64,000 nt of DNA from Acorus gramineus. Lineage: Eukaryota; Streptophyta; Magnoliopsida; Acorales; Acoraceae. The translations under genes and the position numbers were made by a program. Where the stretch lies: positions 7,563,245 through 7,627,244 of the forward strand of contig CM060849.1 of NCBI GenBank assembly GCA_030737835.1, read 5' to 3'. The notes beneath the pieces were generated by a model, which did not search any database, was not told the origin of the DNA, and was given only the letters and a program-made list of their open reading frames with translations. Of this stretch, positions 10,401-20,429 are shown one piece after another. Numbering within the stretch: the first letter of the stretch is position 1; each line of letters begins with the position of its first letter.

Positions 10401-13400
10401 GTGTCTCTATCACAAAGTAAAATCCTATCGATTCTCCATGAAAGCTACTAACTTTTTTTTTTTATGACCTACTTTGATAAAAGGATTGATTTTTATGATA
10501 AGTTAGCCTAATTTATGAGCATAAAAGTACCATTATTTTTTACCAGATTTGTATTTAGTAATGCATTTTATTATTCTCGTTTTTTGTGTTTTTATCATTA
10601 TCTTTGCATTTGGATCACATAATATAAAATATGGGATAACTTCAATTTTTTTTTTTAAAATACCAAGTTTACTTTTTCTATTAATGGGGCATTAATATTG
10701 GTGGTTTTGGTTTCATGAAGTTTTTGGTTTTTGTTTTGTTGGGAAGGACAGTCATAAATGTTGTTCATGTTTTGCAAAATAAGGTTAAAAAATAGAAATA
10801 AAGTCTGTCCCACCTTTTACCTATTACAAAATATCTCTACTTTTTTCTCAAGACAATTGTCCATATTTTATATTTTTTTTGTTATGTCATATATATGGGA
10901 TAACATATGATTTAACCCAATTATTTTCTTATCTCAATCTCTTATCCCAATACCAAACCAGGACTAAAATTGTTTTGTTGAATTTTAAAAATAAAACAAA
11001 AATTTTGAACTAGTAATTAAAATTTTGTGAAATTTTAAAGTGAACTTTGTTATCTATTTATCTATCTATCTTAGCTTTTTATATTGAGGGATGTAGTGAG
11101 GCAACTTTGTATTTTGTGTGGGGCATTGTTGACTTATTTGCACAAGTGTTCATTACCCATCTCCTACACTTTCCACTACTAACCACCTTATTCATTTCCT
11201 ATGTCACCCACCATTTTTCCATGACTTGGAAAACCAAAATTAACCATCATTTTCAAGAACTCCCATTTACCTATACATAGACCATCACTTCCCATAAGCT
11301 TCTTATTTCCTATGCCTTGGTAAACCACTTTGATTACCCTTTTCCCATAAACCTCCATCAACCAATACTTTGGTACTCTATACTAGGTGTCATGACTCCA
11401 ACTACCCACAACCCATTTCCCATACAACTTTGCCTATAAAAGGAGCCCCTCTCTATCATTTCAACTCAACTCAATCTAACTCACTCCACAAAAATCCCAA
11501 CACCACCTAAAACATACACTTGTCCAAGCTTGTCTCTAGTAGCCCAATTTTGAATGTAAACTTGTCTCTTGTAGTGAAATATAGTTGTCAATATTCCCTC
11601 ATCTTGGACTTGTTCATTCTTCTTCTATTCTCAGTTGTGAATCTTGGGCTAGTGTGACTTTGGTTGCACTATTCGAGAGTCTCGTGTCTCTCCACAAATT
11701 TAAAAATCATATGTGGAACACATTATTTGAAAACTGATTTTGGAGAAGCAGAATCAATTTGATAATTGGTTCCAAACATAATCTCAATGTTGTTAAATGA
11801 AGGTGATGTATCATCAAAATCAGTGATCTTTTCTTTGTCCATTTTCGCTCTAAATTCATCTTATTCATGTCACAAGGAATTAAAGCTATTATTCATTTAG
11901 ATCTAGAGTTGATCCAAATGTTTTCAGATAACTGGAATGTTTAAATATGGAAACTAATTAGAGTGAACAAATGTCTTACTGAAAAAAAAAAATTAGTGAA
12001 CAAATGACATATTAAGAATTAAAAACAGTGGTTACAAAATTTTGGGGTTGCAATTGTGACTCCTCGTTGGAGATCATAGAAAGAAAATACAAGAATAATT
12101 TAAGATATGAAGATTTTTTTATTAATCATATAAGTGTTAGATATATATTTAGAGATACCTTGATATCAATATCCACTTTTAGATCATGTTGAATATTCAG
12201 GTAAATCATTATATTTTCACAATCAGATTCAAAACAAATATGAATATTCAGATAATTGACAACCTTAGAAGTTAGAATTAAGGTAAAAAGAAAATATGAT
12301 TCATCACTTTTGGAAAGAAAATTAAACTCATTGGAAAGTGTGATATTCCTCTCAATTTATGCCAATTATATGCCGCAATTAATACAAGTTGGATATATAA
12401 TGGAATTTGATGAGTCCATTTCTTCTTATATGTGATTAATAGACTAATTGCGAATTGACAATGTTTTTTTCCCCAAAATTATATATGACATGGTTTAATT
12501 GATTAACTTGCATGTTGATTAAATATACTAGCGTTTGATGATAGTTTGGCACAATATTTTTTGTTATTTCTCTGTTTAATTTTACAAAATAATTTTATTT
12601 GTTTTAATTTATTTTCTCATCTTAATTATGTGCAGGATTGTAGATTTTTACGATGGAAGGCTGAGGGAAATACCAGTTGGGTAATATTTCATTCCAAACC
12701 ACAATTTAGGCTTATTTTAATTGCCTCAAGAAAATGAAATTCACATGTTCGCGTGATTGTTATCTAGAAAAAATGTTGAGTGCATATTTAAAAAATAATC
12801 ATGAACTGAAATTGCAAAATTGAACTCTCACACTATGCAATAAATCTTTGATAGGAAGGGTGAGCTTCGATGTCTTAAGAGGAGTGATCTTATACACACT
12901 CTAGCTAATCATCTCCCCCACAAGACAATTCGATTCGGTCAACAGGTCATATCAGTTGAGATGAATCCTGAAACAAGCTTTCCGATCATCCATTGCGTCG
13001 ATGGAACTACCATCAATTGCAAGGTGTCCTTATTACACAAGTACTTGATCATTTTTGACAAATTGATAAGTGAAATGAATTTAAATGAACCCGACACAAG
13101 TTGCGGCCCTTATATATATATATATACACACACACACGAAATGACCAAGTATATATATTTTTCCTCTGATTATTGTAGGTTTTGATTGGTTGTGAAGGCG
13201 TAAACTCCATTGCAGCAAAGTCACTGGGGCTGAAAGCCCCAAGACTTCTATCCATATGTACAATTAGAGCCTTCACAAGCTACCCAAATGGCCATAGCTT
13301 CACCAACGAGTTCATCCGGATCAAGAGAGGGTCTTTCACTATAGGTTTCATTCCTATCAATGAAAAGGTGGTCCACTGGTTTGTTGGTCGTCCATGGATC

Positions 13401-13897
13401 TCTGAAGGTAAATTAATGGTGCCCCTACTTTCCATATATTTGTCACATATTTTATTGTACCATAAGGTATCTTGTAAGGTTCCGTTTGGTATGATAAATA
13501 TATATTCATAAATCATATAGAATAAGTGCGATTAAATATGAAGATCATTAAATCATTTTTTTAAATATGATGTTTTATGATATTCAGAATATAGACATAG
13601 AAAAAAATATTAAAAATTAAAGTTAGTTTAATAAATATGAAAATATTGGTAATCATTCAAACTGAATTAGAGATAACTAAAATGCACGGTTATGATGATG
13701 GATATTTATGAGCTTCAATTGCTGAATCTTTATGAATATTTGGTTGAGTATAAGATACTTTGCGAGAGTATCGATGAAATACGCTGTTACAAGTAACCTT
13801 TATATGATAACGAGATATACACAGTACTACATGAAATATATGCATGCAATAGTTTTCTTACTTGATGTGAAAGAATATTCAATTCATCGAAACATAC

Positions 13898-13945
<48 letters not shown>

Positions 13946-14601
13946 TAAATACCTTTAAAAAGATTCAGAGCAGCTGAGAACTCGTCTATAAAAATGAAAG
14001 TACTACATGCATGACTACACGTAAGGATTCATTTTCAAATAATGATGTGTAAGCCATTCATTTATCAACAGATTCCATAGCAGAGAAAGATTGCACCCTC
14101 CTTAGAGACCTGACTATCGACATGATGGAGGGCTTCCCCTCCCACCTCATCGACATGGTCCAACGAGTCGATCTAGACTCCCTCAACCTCACCGGCATCA
14201 GGTACCGGACGCCATGGGACTTGGCCTTCGGAACCTTTCGGAGAGGCACCATGGTCGTCGCTGGTGATGCCATGCACGTGATGGCACCGTTCATCGGACA
14301 AGGCAGCTCCACCGCCATCGAAGACGCAATTGTGCTCGTGAGGTGCCTCGCGTGTTCATTTCGTGGCAGCGATGGCGGTGACTGGGACCGGATGATGAAA
14401 GTTAGGGTTGAGAGGGCAATGGATGAGTATTTGAAAGAGAGGAAGATGAGGTTGATGAGGGTATCCACGCAGACATACCTGTTAGGGTTGATGTTCGAGG
14501 TGCCATCAAACGTTGTGAAGCTTGTGATCCTTTTCACATTGTTGGCTTTCTTTGGGCTCAATTCACTTGGACATGCTCAGTATGATTGTGGTCCTCTTTG
14601 A
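4505..14601 (+). CDS. FAD-dependent monooxygenase (MO1/CTF2-like), copy 1
   Basis: Six exons: 4505-4581, 10270-10416, 12636-12680, 12855-13023, 13179-13407 and 14072-14601. All introns are GT-AG, phases agree, and the total is 1197 nt (398 residues plus TGA), a normal length for plant MO1/CTF2-like proteins. The ATG gives a short N-terminus immediately before the Rossmann fold G12-G-G14-I-C-G17; E35 (VLERS) should contact the FAD ribose. The second FAD motif, VLIGCEGVNS (147-156), has Glu152 where the family normally has Asp (GCDG). The GD motif is at 287-288 (AGDAMHVMAPFIGQG). A hydrophobic stretch (about 364-382) precedes the family-typical HAxYDCGxL end. The fold implies NAD(P)H- and FAD-dependent hydroxylation; the substrate is unknown. 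No chloroplast transit peptide is evident, which argues against a plastid CTF2 role. Introns 1 and 2 are swollen by transposons. Confidence 0.9.
4830..5518. mobile_element. hAT-like element in intron 1 of copy 1
   Basis: Flanked by an 8-bp duplication, TTATATAT, at 4822-4829 and 5519-5526. The left end AGTGGCGGAGCCAC is inverted at the right (reverse complement ACAGTAGTGGCGGAGTC, offset by a few bases). The same position in intron 1 of copy 2 reads through as one uninterrupted TTATATATCAC, an empty site. The 689-bp element therefore inserted after, or was lost before, the divergence of the paralogues. No transposase frame. Confidence 0.8.
6395..7030. repeat. Tandem repeat, about 320-bp unit, two copies
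   Basis: A block starting TGTATGCGCACCCACGCGT (about 6395) with ATTATATAAGCTACTTTATA is followed by a second, slightly diverged copy starting TGTATGCGCACCCATGCGT (about 6711). Shared internal landmarks include AGCAATTCTTCTAAAAC and AATACACCCTCATATAC. It lies inside the Helitron-like block. Confidence 0.75.
7424..7480. repeat. (TA)n microsatellite
   Basis: About 57 bp of uninterrupted AT/TA dinucleotides inside the Helitron-like block of intron 1. Confidence 0.95.
8579..9581. mobile_element. MITE copy A (interrupted by a hAT-like element)
   Basis: Ends pair as GGCCTAGTTTTGTA (left) and GACCTAATTTGGTAAAGG (reverse complement of right), with a 3-bp duplication ATA on both sides. After removing the nested element at 8672-9170 and one target duplication the MITE is about 496 bp, matching copy B at 10466-10964 (499 bp) in inverted orientation. 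A 3-bp duplication and TTTGGT-type ends suggest a PIF/Harbinger-like MITE, but this is not proven. Confidence 0.65.
8672..9170. mobile_element. GC-rich hAT-like MITE nested in MITE A
   Basis: Perfect 8-bp duplication ATAAAGTA at 8664-8671 and 9171-9178. Ends TAGGGCTGGTAAACGAGCCG and, reverse complemented, TAGGGGTGATAAACGAGCCG. The interior is composed of GAGCCGAGCC/GGCTCGGCTC repeats on both arms, which would fold into an extensive hairpin. This is a familiar non-autonomous hAT-type structure in plants. No coding capacity. Confidence 0.85.
10466..10964. mobile_element. MITE copy B in intron 2 of copy 1
   Basis: Inverted relative to copy A. Left GACCTACTTTGATAAAAGG and the reverse complement of the right end, GTCCTGGTTTGGTATTGGG, pair with each other and with copy A. 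The matching stretch of intron 2 in copy 2 (about 62633-62660) lacks it. The target duplication is not clear here. Confidence 0.7.
11026..11696. mobile_element. Solo LTR in intron 2 of copy 1
   Basis: A 671-bp insertion starting TGTGAAATTT and ending CTCTCCACA (TG...CA), with a 5-bp duplication AATTT at 11021-11025 and 11697-11701. Copy 2 has the unoccupied site at about 62695-62715. It contains a canonical TATAAAAG at 11436-11443 followed by a CT/CA-rich leader-like stretch, the expected layout of an LTR promoter reading to the right. No internal retrotransposon sequence remains. Confidence 0.75.
13900..13940. repeat. (TA)n microsatellite in intron 5
   Basis: About 40 bp of perfect TA repeats in the last intron of copy 1. 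Confidence 0.95.
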
Positions 14602-14727
14602 AAGTGAAGGGGATTCATATACAGAGAAACTGTTGGTTTTATAGCATGAATGCTAAGACAATATGTTGATTATGTTTGATTTTGTGATTTTTGAAATTGT
14701 ACTTCACATAAACAATAAACATGTTTT
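14602..14727 (+). other. 3' untranslated region and downstream flank of copy 1
   Basis: Follows the TGA at 14599-14601. AT-rich, with AATAAAC-like sequence at 14713-14719 that could serve as a polyadenylation signal. The Copia-A LTR starts only 126 bp after the stop codon, so natural 3' end formation may use the LTR. Confidence 0.4.
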
Positions 14728-15013
14728 TGTTATAAACTAAGTAGAATACATACACACAAGTATACATAAACAAAGTACACAAGCATATAGAAGAGAAGTA
14801 GAGAGAGATTCTTATTCACTATTTGTTGGTTATGGAATACATGAGAAACCCCTCTATTTATAGGGTGCATAGAGGGATCCCAAAGGTGGGGAGTTACAAG
14901 TCTATAGAGGTGAGGGGGGAGATAGTGGGGCAATAATGGTGAGTGTTATGGAATAGAAGAGTGGGGGAGGTTATGGCTTGGAGGAGTGGTGGTTATCCAC
15001 TATATTCACAACA
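14728..15013 (-). repeat. Copia-A 3' LTR
   Basis: 286 bp, TGTTATAAAC...TTCACAACA. Appears identical to 29183-29468. Target-site copy GTTTT lies immediately to its left. Confidence 0.9.
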
Positions 15014-15285
15014 CTCCCCCTTGGATGACCACTACGCTAAGAAAATTGCCTCATTAAAACCTTGCTTGGAAAACCCAATGGGAAAAAACCAAAGCGAAGG
15101 AAAAAGAGTACAATGTAACTTAATCGTATAATAGTGTATGCGTTTGACACTGCCTCATTAAAACCTTGCCAAGAAAACCCAATGGGACAAAACCTAAGCG
15201 AAGGAAAAAGAGTACAGTTCAGAAAATGTCATAAAAAATTACTCCCCCTCATAAGTACAAGATTTCAAGAATTTTGGTCGCAAAC

Positions 15286-17844
15286 TCATCGCATCCCGAT
15301 TTCATACACCAGCTTCTTGAATGTTGATGTCGACAAAGCTTTAGTAAACAAATATGGAAGATTGTCCTTTGACTGAATTTGTTGAACATCAATTTCATGT
15401 CTCTGCTGGAGCTCATGAGTGTAAAAGAATTTTGGAGAAATATGCTTCGTTCTATCACCCTTGATATATCCCCCATTGATTTGAGCAATGCATGCTGCAT
15501 TGTCTTCATATATAGTTGTTGGAACATCTGTAATGAGAGATAGTCCGCATGCAGTACGAATATGATGAACCAAAGACCTTATCCACACGCATTCCCGGCT
15601 TGCTTCGTGGAGTGCAAGAATCTCAGAGTGGTTAGAAGACGTGGCGACCAAAGTCTATTTCGTAGATCGCCAAGAGATTGCTGTGCCACCGCAAGTGAAT
15701 ACATAGCCTGTTTGTGAGCGAGCCTTGTGAGGATCTAAAAGATATCCTGAATCTGCATAACCCTTTAGTTGTGCACCATTATTGGAATCCTTTGCATAGA
15801 ATAAACCCATGTCTGATGTTCCACGAAGATAACGAAAAATGTGCTTCACACCATTCCAATGCCTTCGAGTTGGTGCAGAGCTAAATCTGGCAAATAAATT
15901 AACTGAAAATGCAATGTTAGGTCTATTGCATTGGGCCAAATATAATAAGGCACCAATTGCACTAAGATATGGTACTTCAGGACCAAGAAGATTTTCAGTA
16001 TCTTCTTTTGGACGAAAATGGTCCTTCTTTGGGTCAAGTAACCTTACTACCATTGGAGTATTTAATGGATGACATTTGTCCATATTAAAACACTTCAGGA
16101 TTTTTCAACATATGTTGTTTGATGAACAAGTATCCCATTTGAACTTTGCTCAATTTGCAAGCCGAGACAGTATCTTGTTTTTCCAAGATCTTTCATTTCA
16201 AACTCCTTTTTCAGATATTCGGAAGCCTTTTCGAACTCTTCAGAAGTCCCAATTAGATTAATATCATCAACATATACTGCAATAATGGTAAATCTGAGTT
16301 TCGTTTTCTTAATAAATACATAGGGGCATATTGGATCATTGACATATCCTTCTTTTATTAAGTACTCACTAAGACGGTTATACCACATTCGTCCAGATTG
16401 CTTTAACCCATACAAGGATCATCTTAGCTTGATTGAGTACATGTTTCGTGGTTTTGCTTCAGGTAATTTTAGTCCTTCAGGAACTTTCATATAAATGTCG
16501 GTATCTAATTTTCCATATAAATATGCAGTAACCACATCCATTAGATGCATGTCAAGTCCTTCTAAGACTACAAGACTAATTAAATACCAAAATGTGATTG
16601 TGTCCATCACAGGAGAATATGTCTCTTCAAAATCTATCCCAAGTCTCTGCAGGAAACCCTGTGCCACAAGACGAGCTTTGTATCTAACAATCTCGTTTCT
16701 TTCATTTCGTTTTCTCGCAAACACCCATTTACATCCTACTGGTTTAACACTTTCAGGGGTTAGGACTACTGATCCAAATACTTGGTGTTTTGCAAGTGAA
16801 TCCAATTCTGTTTGAATAGCAGCTTTCCATTGTGGCCAACAATTTTTTCGTCTGCATTCATCCACTGAACGTGGTTCTAAATCATTGTTTGAAATGATTT
16901 CTGTAGCTACTGCAAATGAGAATATATCATCAACAAGCACTTGCTTTCGATCTCACAATATTTGTGAATTTGCATAATTTATGAAAATTTCTTCATTTCC
17001 ATGTACTTGTTCTTCATGCACGGGCATCACTTCAGGGACGTCAGTCTTTTCGGGGACTTGTGTCACTTCAGGGACTTCTTCCTCTGTAGGAGTTATTATT
17101 GTGGGTCTTTCAAGTGTTTCATACTCTTCTAGAGAATTATTCTTCATTGTTTTTCTCATTCGGGGAGCTGAATCTTTTGAGCCTATAGGTCTTCCACACT
17201 TCAGGCGTGTTTTTGTTGATTCATTAGCCGGCATATTAACATTTTTTCCTATTGGAACATTAATTCGAGCTGGAGTATTAGCAGCTGGAATATGTGATTT
17301 CATTATTTTTGCTGCATCATTGAATGCATCTGGCAATTGATGCGCAATTCTTTGAAGATGGGTGATTCTTTGCACTTCAGTTTCACATTGATTAGTGCGA
17401 GAAACAAGATGAGATAAAGATGGAGTTTGCCATGTAAGTTCACGTCGTTCTTCTGGTGACGGATTTTCTCTCCCTAACGACGGGAATATTGTCACATCAA
17501 AATGACAATCCGCAAATCGAGCGGTAAAAACATACCCTGTCAATGGTTTAAGATATCTTATAATAGAAGGAGAATCAAAGCCTACATAAATTCCCAATCG
17601 ACGTTGAGGGCCCATTTTAGTTCGTTGTGTAGGGGCAATAGGAACTTGTACAACACAACCAAAAATTTGAAGATGTGAAATATTTGGTTGGTGACCCAGT
17701 ACGAGCTGTAAAGGGGAATATTGATGATCAACAGTTGACCGAAGGCGAACTAATGGTACATCATGCAATATAGCGTGACCCCAAGCAGAAACGGGTAATT
17801 TTATCCTCAAAAGCATAGGACGTGCAATTAGCTGAAGATGCTTG
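15286..17844 (-). pseudogene. Copia-A pol, integrase C-terminus to RNase H
   Basis: On the minus strand, 17844-16953 matches the integrase C-terminal part (LPVSAWGHAILH, the IFGC motif, then KMGPQRRLGIYVGF). 16940-16095 is reverse transcriptase, with W.VF.RK, the LYGLKQSGRMW motif and the catalytic YVDD at 16263-16274. 16083-15286 covers the connection and RNase H (GYADSGY, TGYVF, DN.A.I). The frame is broken by TGA at 16953-16955, TGA at 16419-16421, a frameshift near 16090 and TAG at 15655-15657. Its upstream half lies on the far side of the Gypsy insertion, at 24720-25652. No functional product is expected without help in trans. Confidence 0.88.
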
Positions 17845-19284
17845 GTGAGTGGGACAACCCAACCCAGTTTGAGAGGCGTTACATGCTTTGGGCGTGTACC
17901 GATCTCCCCTGGGGCGTATAGTTTGTATTAATTATTGCAATTATAATCCATGTATGCATGATGTGTGTGTAGAATTGCATGCCACCCTAGATTGTGTGAT
18001 AGGGACTTGCACCCTTAGGATTGTGCATGAGCCGTGCATCCTGCCACCTCGCTATCATGCTAGGAAAGCCCGACCTGTGCATGCGTCCTATTAGTTTGGT
18101 TTATTTAATTAAATGCGAACTGTAATAATAGATAGCATGCTTAGGGAATATAAGGGGGCCTTGCGAGGTTAACATTGAGACCCGGGTTAGGGTACTCCGT
18201 GTTCCTCGTTTGGTTGTCGGATGTCCTACATCGGGACCTCAGGTTACCCTCCCAAGGTCTCTTTTCCCCATATTGGTCTTATTTATTTCCCCGCATCCTG
18301 GTTATGCGCGCTGGTGGAATTATGAGGAATTCAAGACATTAGAGTTGTAGAGATGTGCTGTCAGCGGATCCGAGTGGATCATATGCGATGGATAGGCTGT
18401 TCTGTTCCCTTCGTCGGATCCTGTTAGAGACTACCTCAGCGTTAGACAGGTTGTCCCGTGCAGGGGCTCCCATTAGTAGGCGCCTCCTGATTTTGGTGAA
18501 GGACTGTGCTGAACATGAGAGTGGCCAAACGACCTACGGAGTGAGGAGAGACTATCGGTGGACCAAGGGTGACCAACAGCCTAGTCAGTCCCAAGAGCCT
18601 ATGTCACCTGGCGAGGGTGAGGGTGAGGGTATAGTGGGCCGGCGATGCGACGACCCACAGGTTTATGTATGGATGATTATCAACCCGCTAAGTCCCAACA
18701 TCCTAGGTCACATGTTGAGGGTGAGGGTGAGGGTGAGGGTATGGGGTTCGGCGATGTAACGAACCCCCGGATTGTGATATTATGCCACTTGTGGCTTATG
18801 AATTGCTTAAATGTGGTTAATATGAACTGTATGCATGGGTTGTGCTATTCACTGAGCGTGTGGCTCACCCCTCGCATATTGTCTTTTTCAGTGATCTCTG
18901 AGGGAGGAGCTTCCCGAGCGACTACACCGGTAGAGGGTAGCGCCGCGTCCCACGAGTTTTGAGGCCATCAGCACCCTTCTTTCAGTTGTATGTATATATT
19001 CTGTGCTTGGGCACCTAGCTGGTTTATGTATGGATTTTATTTGTGTATATATATATGGGCATGTTGGCTCTCACAGGACTTATGATTGTGTATCGAGTCT
19101 GTAGTATGTTTTGACTACAGACTCAGTCTTTTAGCTTCCGCATTTGGTGTATATATTATGTCAGCCCTGTTTTTATCTGTGTTGTCATTTTTAGTTGTTG
19201 TTTGTGGTATATTATTGAACTCTTGTTACTGATATCATATATACACTTGCCGCGTCCTGGGGACGGCCGCCCTGGGGCGTGACA
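17845..19284 (+). repeat. Gypsy-1 5' LTR, 3' part only
   Basis: Matches the minus-strand solo LTR at 27095-25653 almost exactly and ends GGGGCGTGACA at the primer site. It begins precisely at a GTGAGTGGG splice-donor-like sequence. It contains G-rich runs (GGGTGAGGGTGAGGG) at about 18611-18630 and 18718-18746. Confidence 0.85.
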
Positions 19285-19289
19285 AAAGT

Positions 19290-19301
19290 TGGTATCAGAG
19301 C
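19290..19301 (+). promoter_or_regulatory. Primer binding site (initiator Met tRNA)
   Basis: TGGTATCAGAGC, five bases after the LTR end. It is complementary to the 3' end of plant initiator-methionine tRNA, the usual primer for LTR retrotransposons. Confidence 0.9.
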
Positions 19302-19405
19302 CTGGTCCTGTCAGAGCCAAGTGTCTTCCTTTTTCGTAGAGATGAGTCCTAGGATTTCTATATGCGTATTCTGATCCTAGTGTCTGGTTTTCTTAGGTTG
19401 CTGAT

Positions 19406-20418
19406 ATGCCTCCTCGCAGAGGACGACGCGGACGTGGCCCCTCTCGACCCTTGGAGGTCTCCGGACCTGCCAGAGTCGAGGATGTTATTGGTGAGTCCTC
19501 AGCCGAGAGGTCAGGACCAGCGCAGGAGCCTCCTGCCTGGGAGCGCGCGTTTGCGCGGTTAGCGGATTTGGTGGAGACCCAGACGAGGATGTTAGCAGAT
19601 CAGGCACGGGAGATTCGGGAGCTGCGAGCGGCCCGTGAGGCAGTTCCGCAGGTTCCCCTGGTGGCGGATCCACCCGTAGTGCCCGATACACCCCCAGTCC
19701 CCGTGGTGGAGATTCCGGCGGCCAGAGTTCAGGATCCTCAGGAGAGGGAGGCAGGGCTAGAGGCTGCAGCGAGGGTCCAGCAGAGTGGACTCTCAGCCTT
19801 TCTGAAGCTCCACCCTCCCGAGTTCCGAGGACAGACGGAGGACCCCCTTGCTCCCGAGAGATGGTTGATGGAGGTGGATACCATCTTCTCGACGATGCTC
19901 TGCACAGACCGCCAGAGGGTCTCCCTGGCTACATTTATGCTGAAGGGTAGCGCCGCCGACTGGTGGGCTACCAGATCAGTGGACCTCCCAGAGGGATTGG
20001 AGCGGCTCACGTGGGCGGGGTTCAGGGGATATTTCTTGGAGGAGTATTTCCCCTTCTCGACGCGACAGATAGTGGAGCGGGAGTTTGAGCAGCTGACTCA
20101 GGGCACCATGTCCGTCGCTGACTACTCCACGCGGTTCACGAGGCTGTCCCGATTCGCTCCAGCTCTGGTGATGGACGAGGTGATGAGATGCCGTCGGTTC
20201 GAGCTCGGTCTCAGCAGTGCCATCCGAGTGCACGTCACCGCCCATGCTTTCACGAGGTTCTCCGACTTGGTCTCGCGGGCGAAGACAGTCGAGAGAGACC
20301 TCGGGATCCAGGTGCGGGCTCCGACCCCGTCGACAGAGCAGAGGCCACCCAGAGGTCAGGACAGAGGGCAGCGGAAGAAGAAGAGGGCCCGCTTCGAGCA
20401 GTCAGCGGCTCCCTCCTC
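19406..20418 (+). pseudogene. Gypsy-1 gag
   Basis: Opens with a basic MPPRRGRRGRG terminus, then a coiled-coil-like acidic/basic stretch (about residues 45-75) and the retrotransposon gag domain (PEFRGQTEDPLAPERWL, ATFMLKGSAADWW, then YFP...R..EFE.L.QG.MSV..Y...F..L.RFAP). It ends in a basic RGQRKKKRARF region. The CCHC zinc knuckle that should follow is deleted (it survives in Gypsy-2 at 38816-38857), so RNA packaging by this copy would be impaired. The ATG follows a TTTTCTTAG/GTTGCTGAT acceptor-like sequence that is also present in Gypsy-2. Confidence 0.85.
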
Positions 20419-20429
20419 TAGATGCTGTG

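Noticed and set aside
14058-14561. Antisense frame of 167 codons over exon 6
   Set aside because: Shadow of the true exon on the + strand, which carries the GD motif and family C-terminus.
18700-18750. Telomere-like GGGTGA repeats
   Set aside because: The unit is not the plant telomere repeat TTTAGGG, and the array is a fixed part of each Gypsy LTR.
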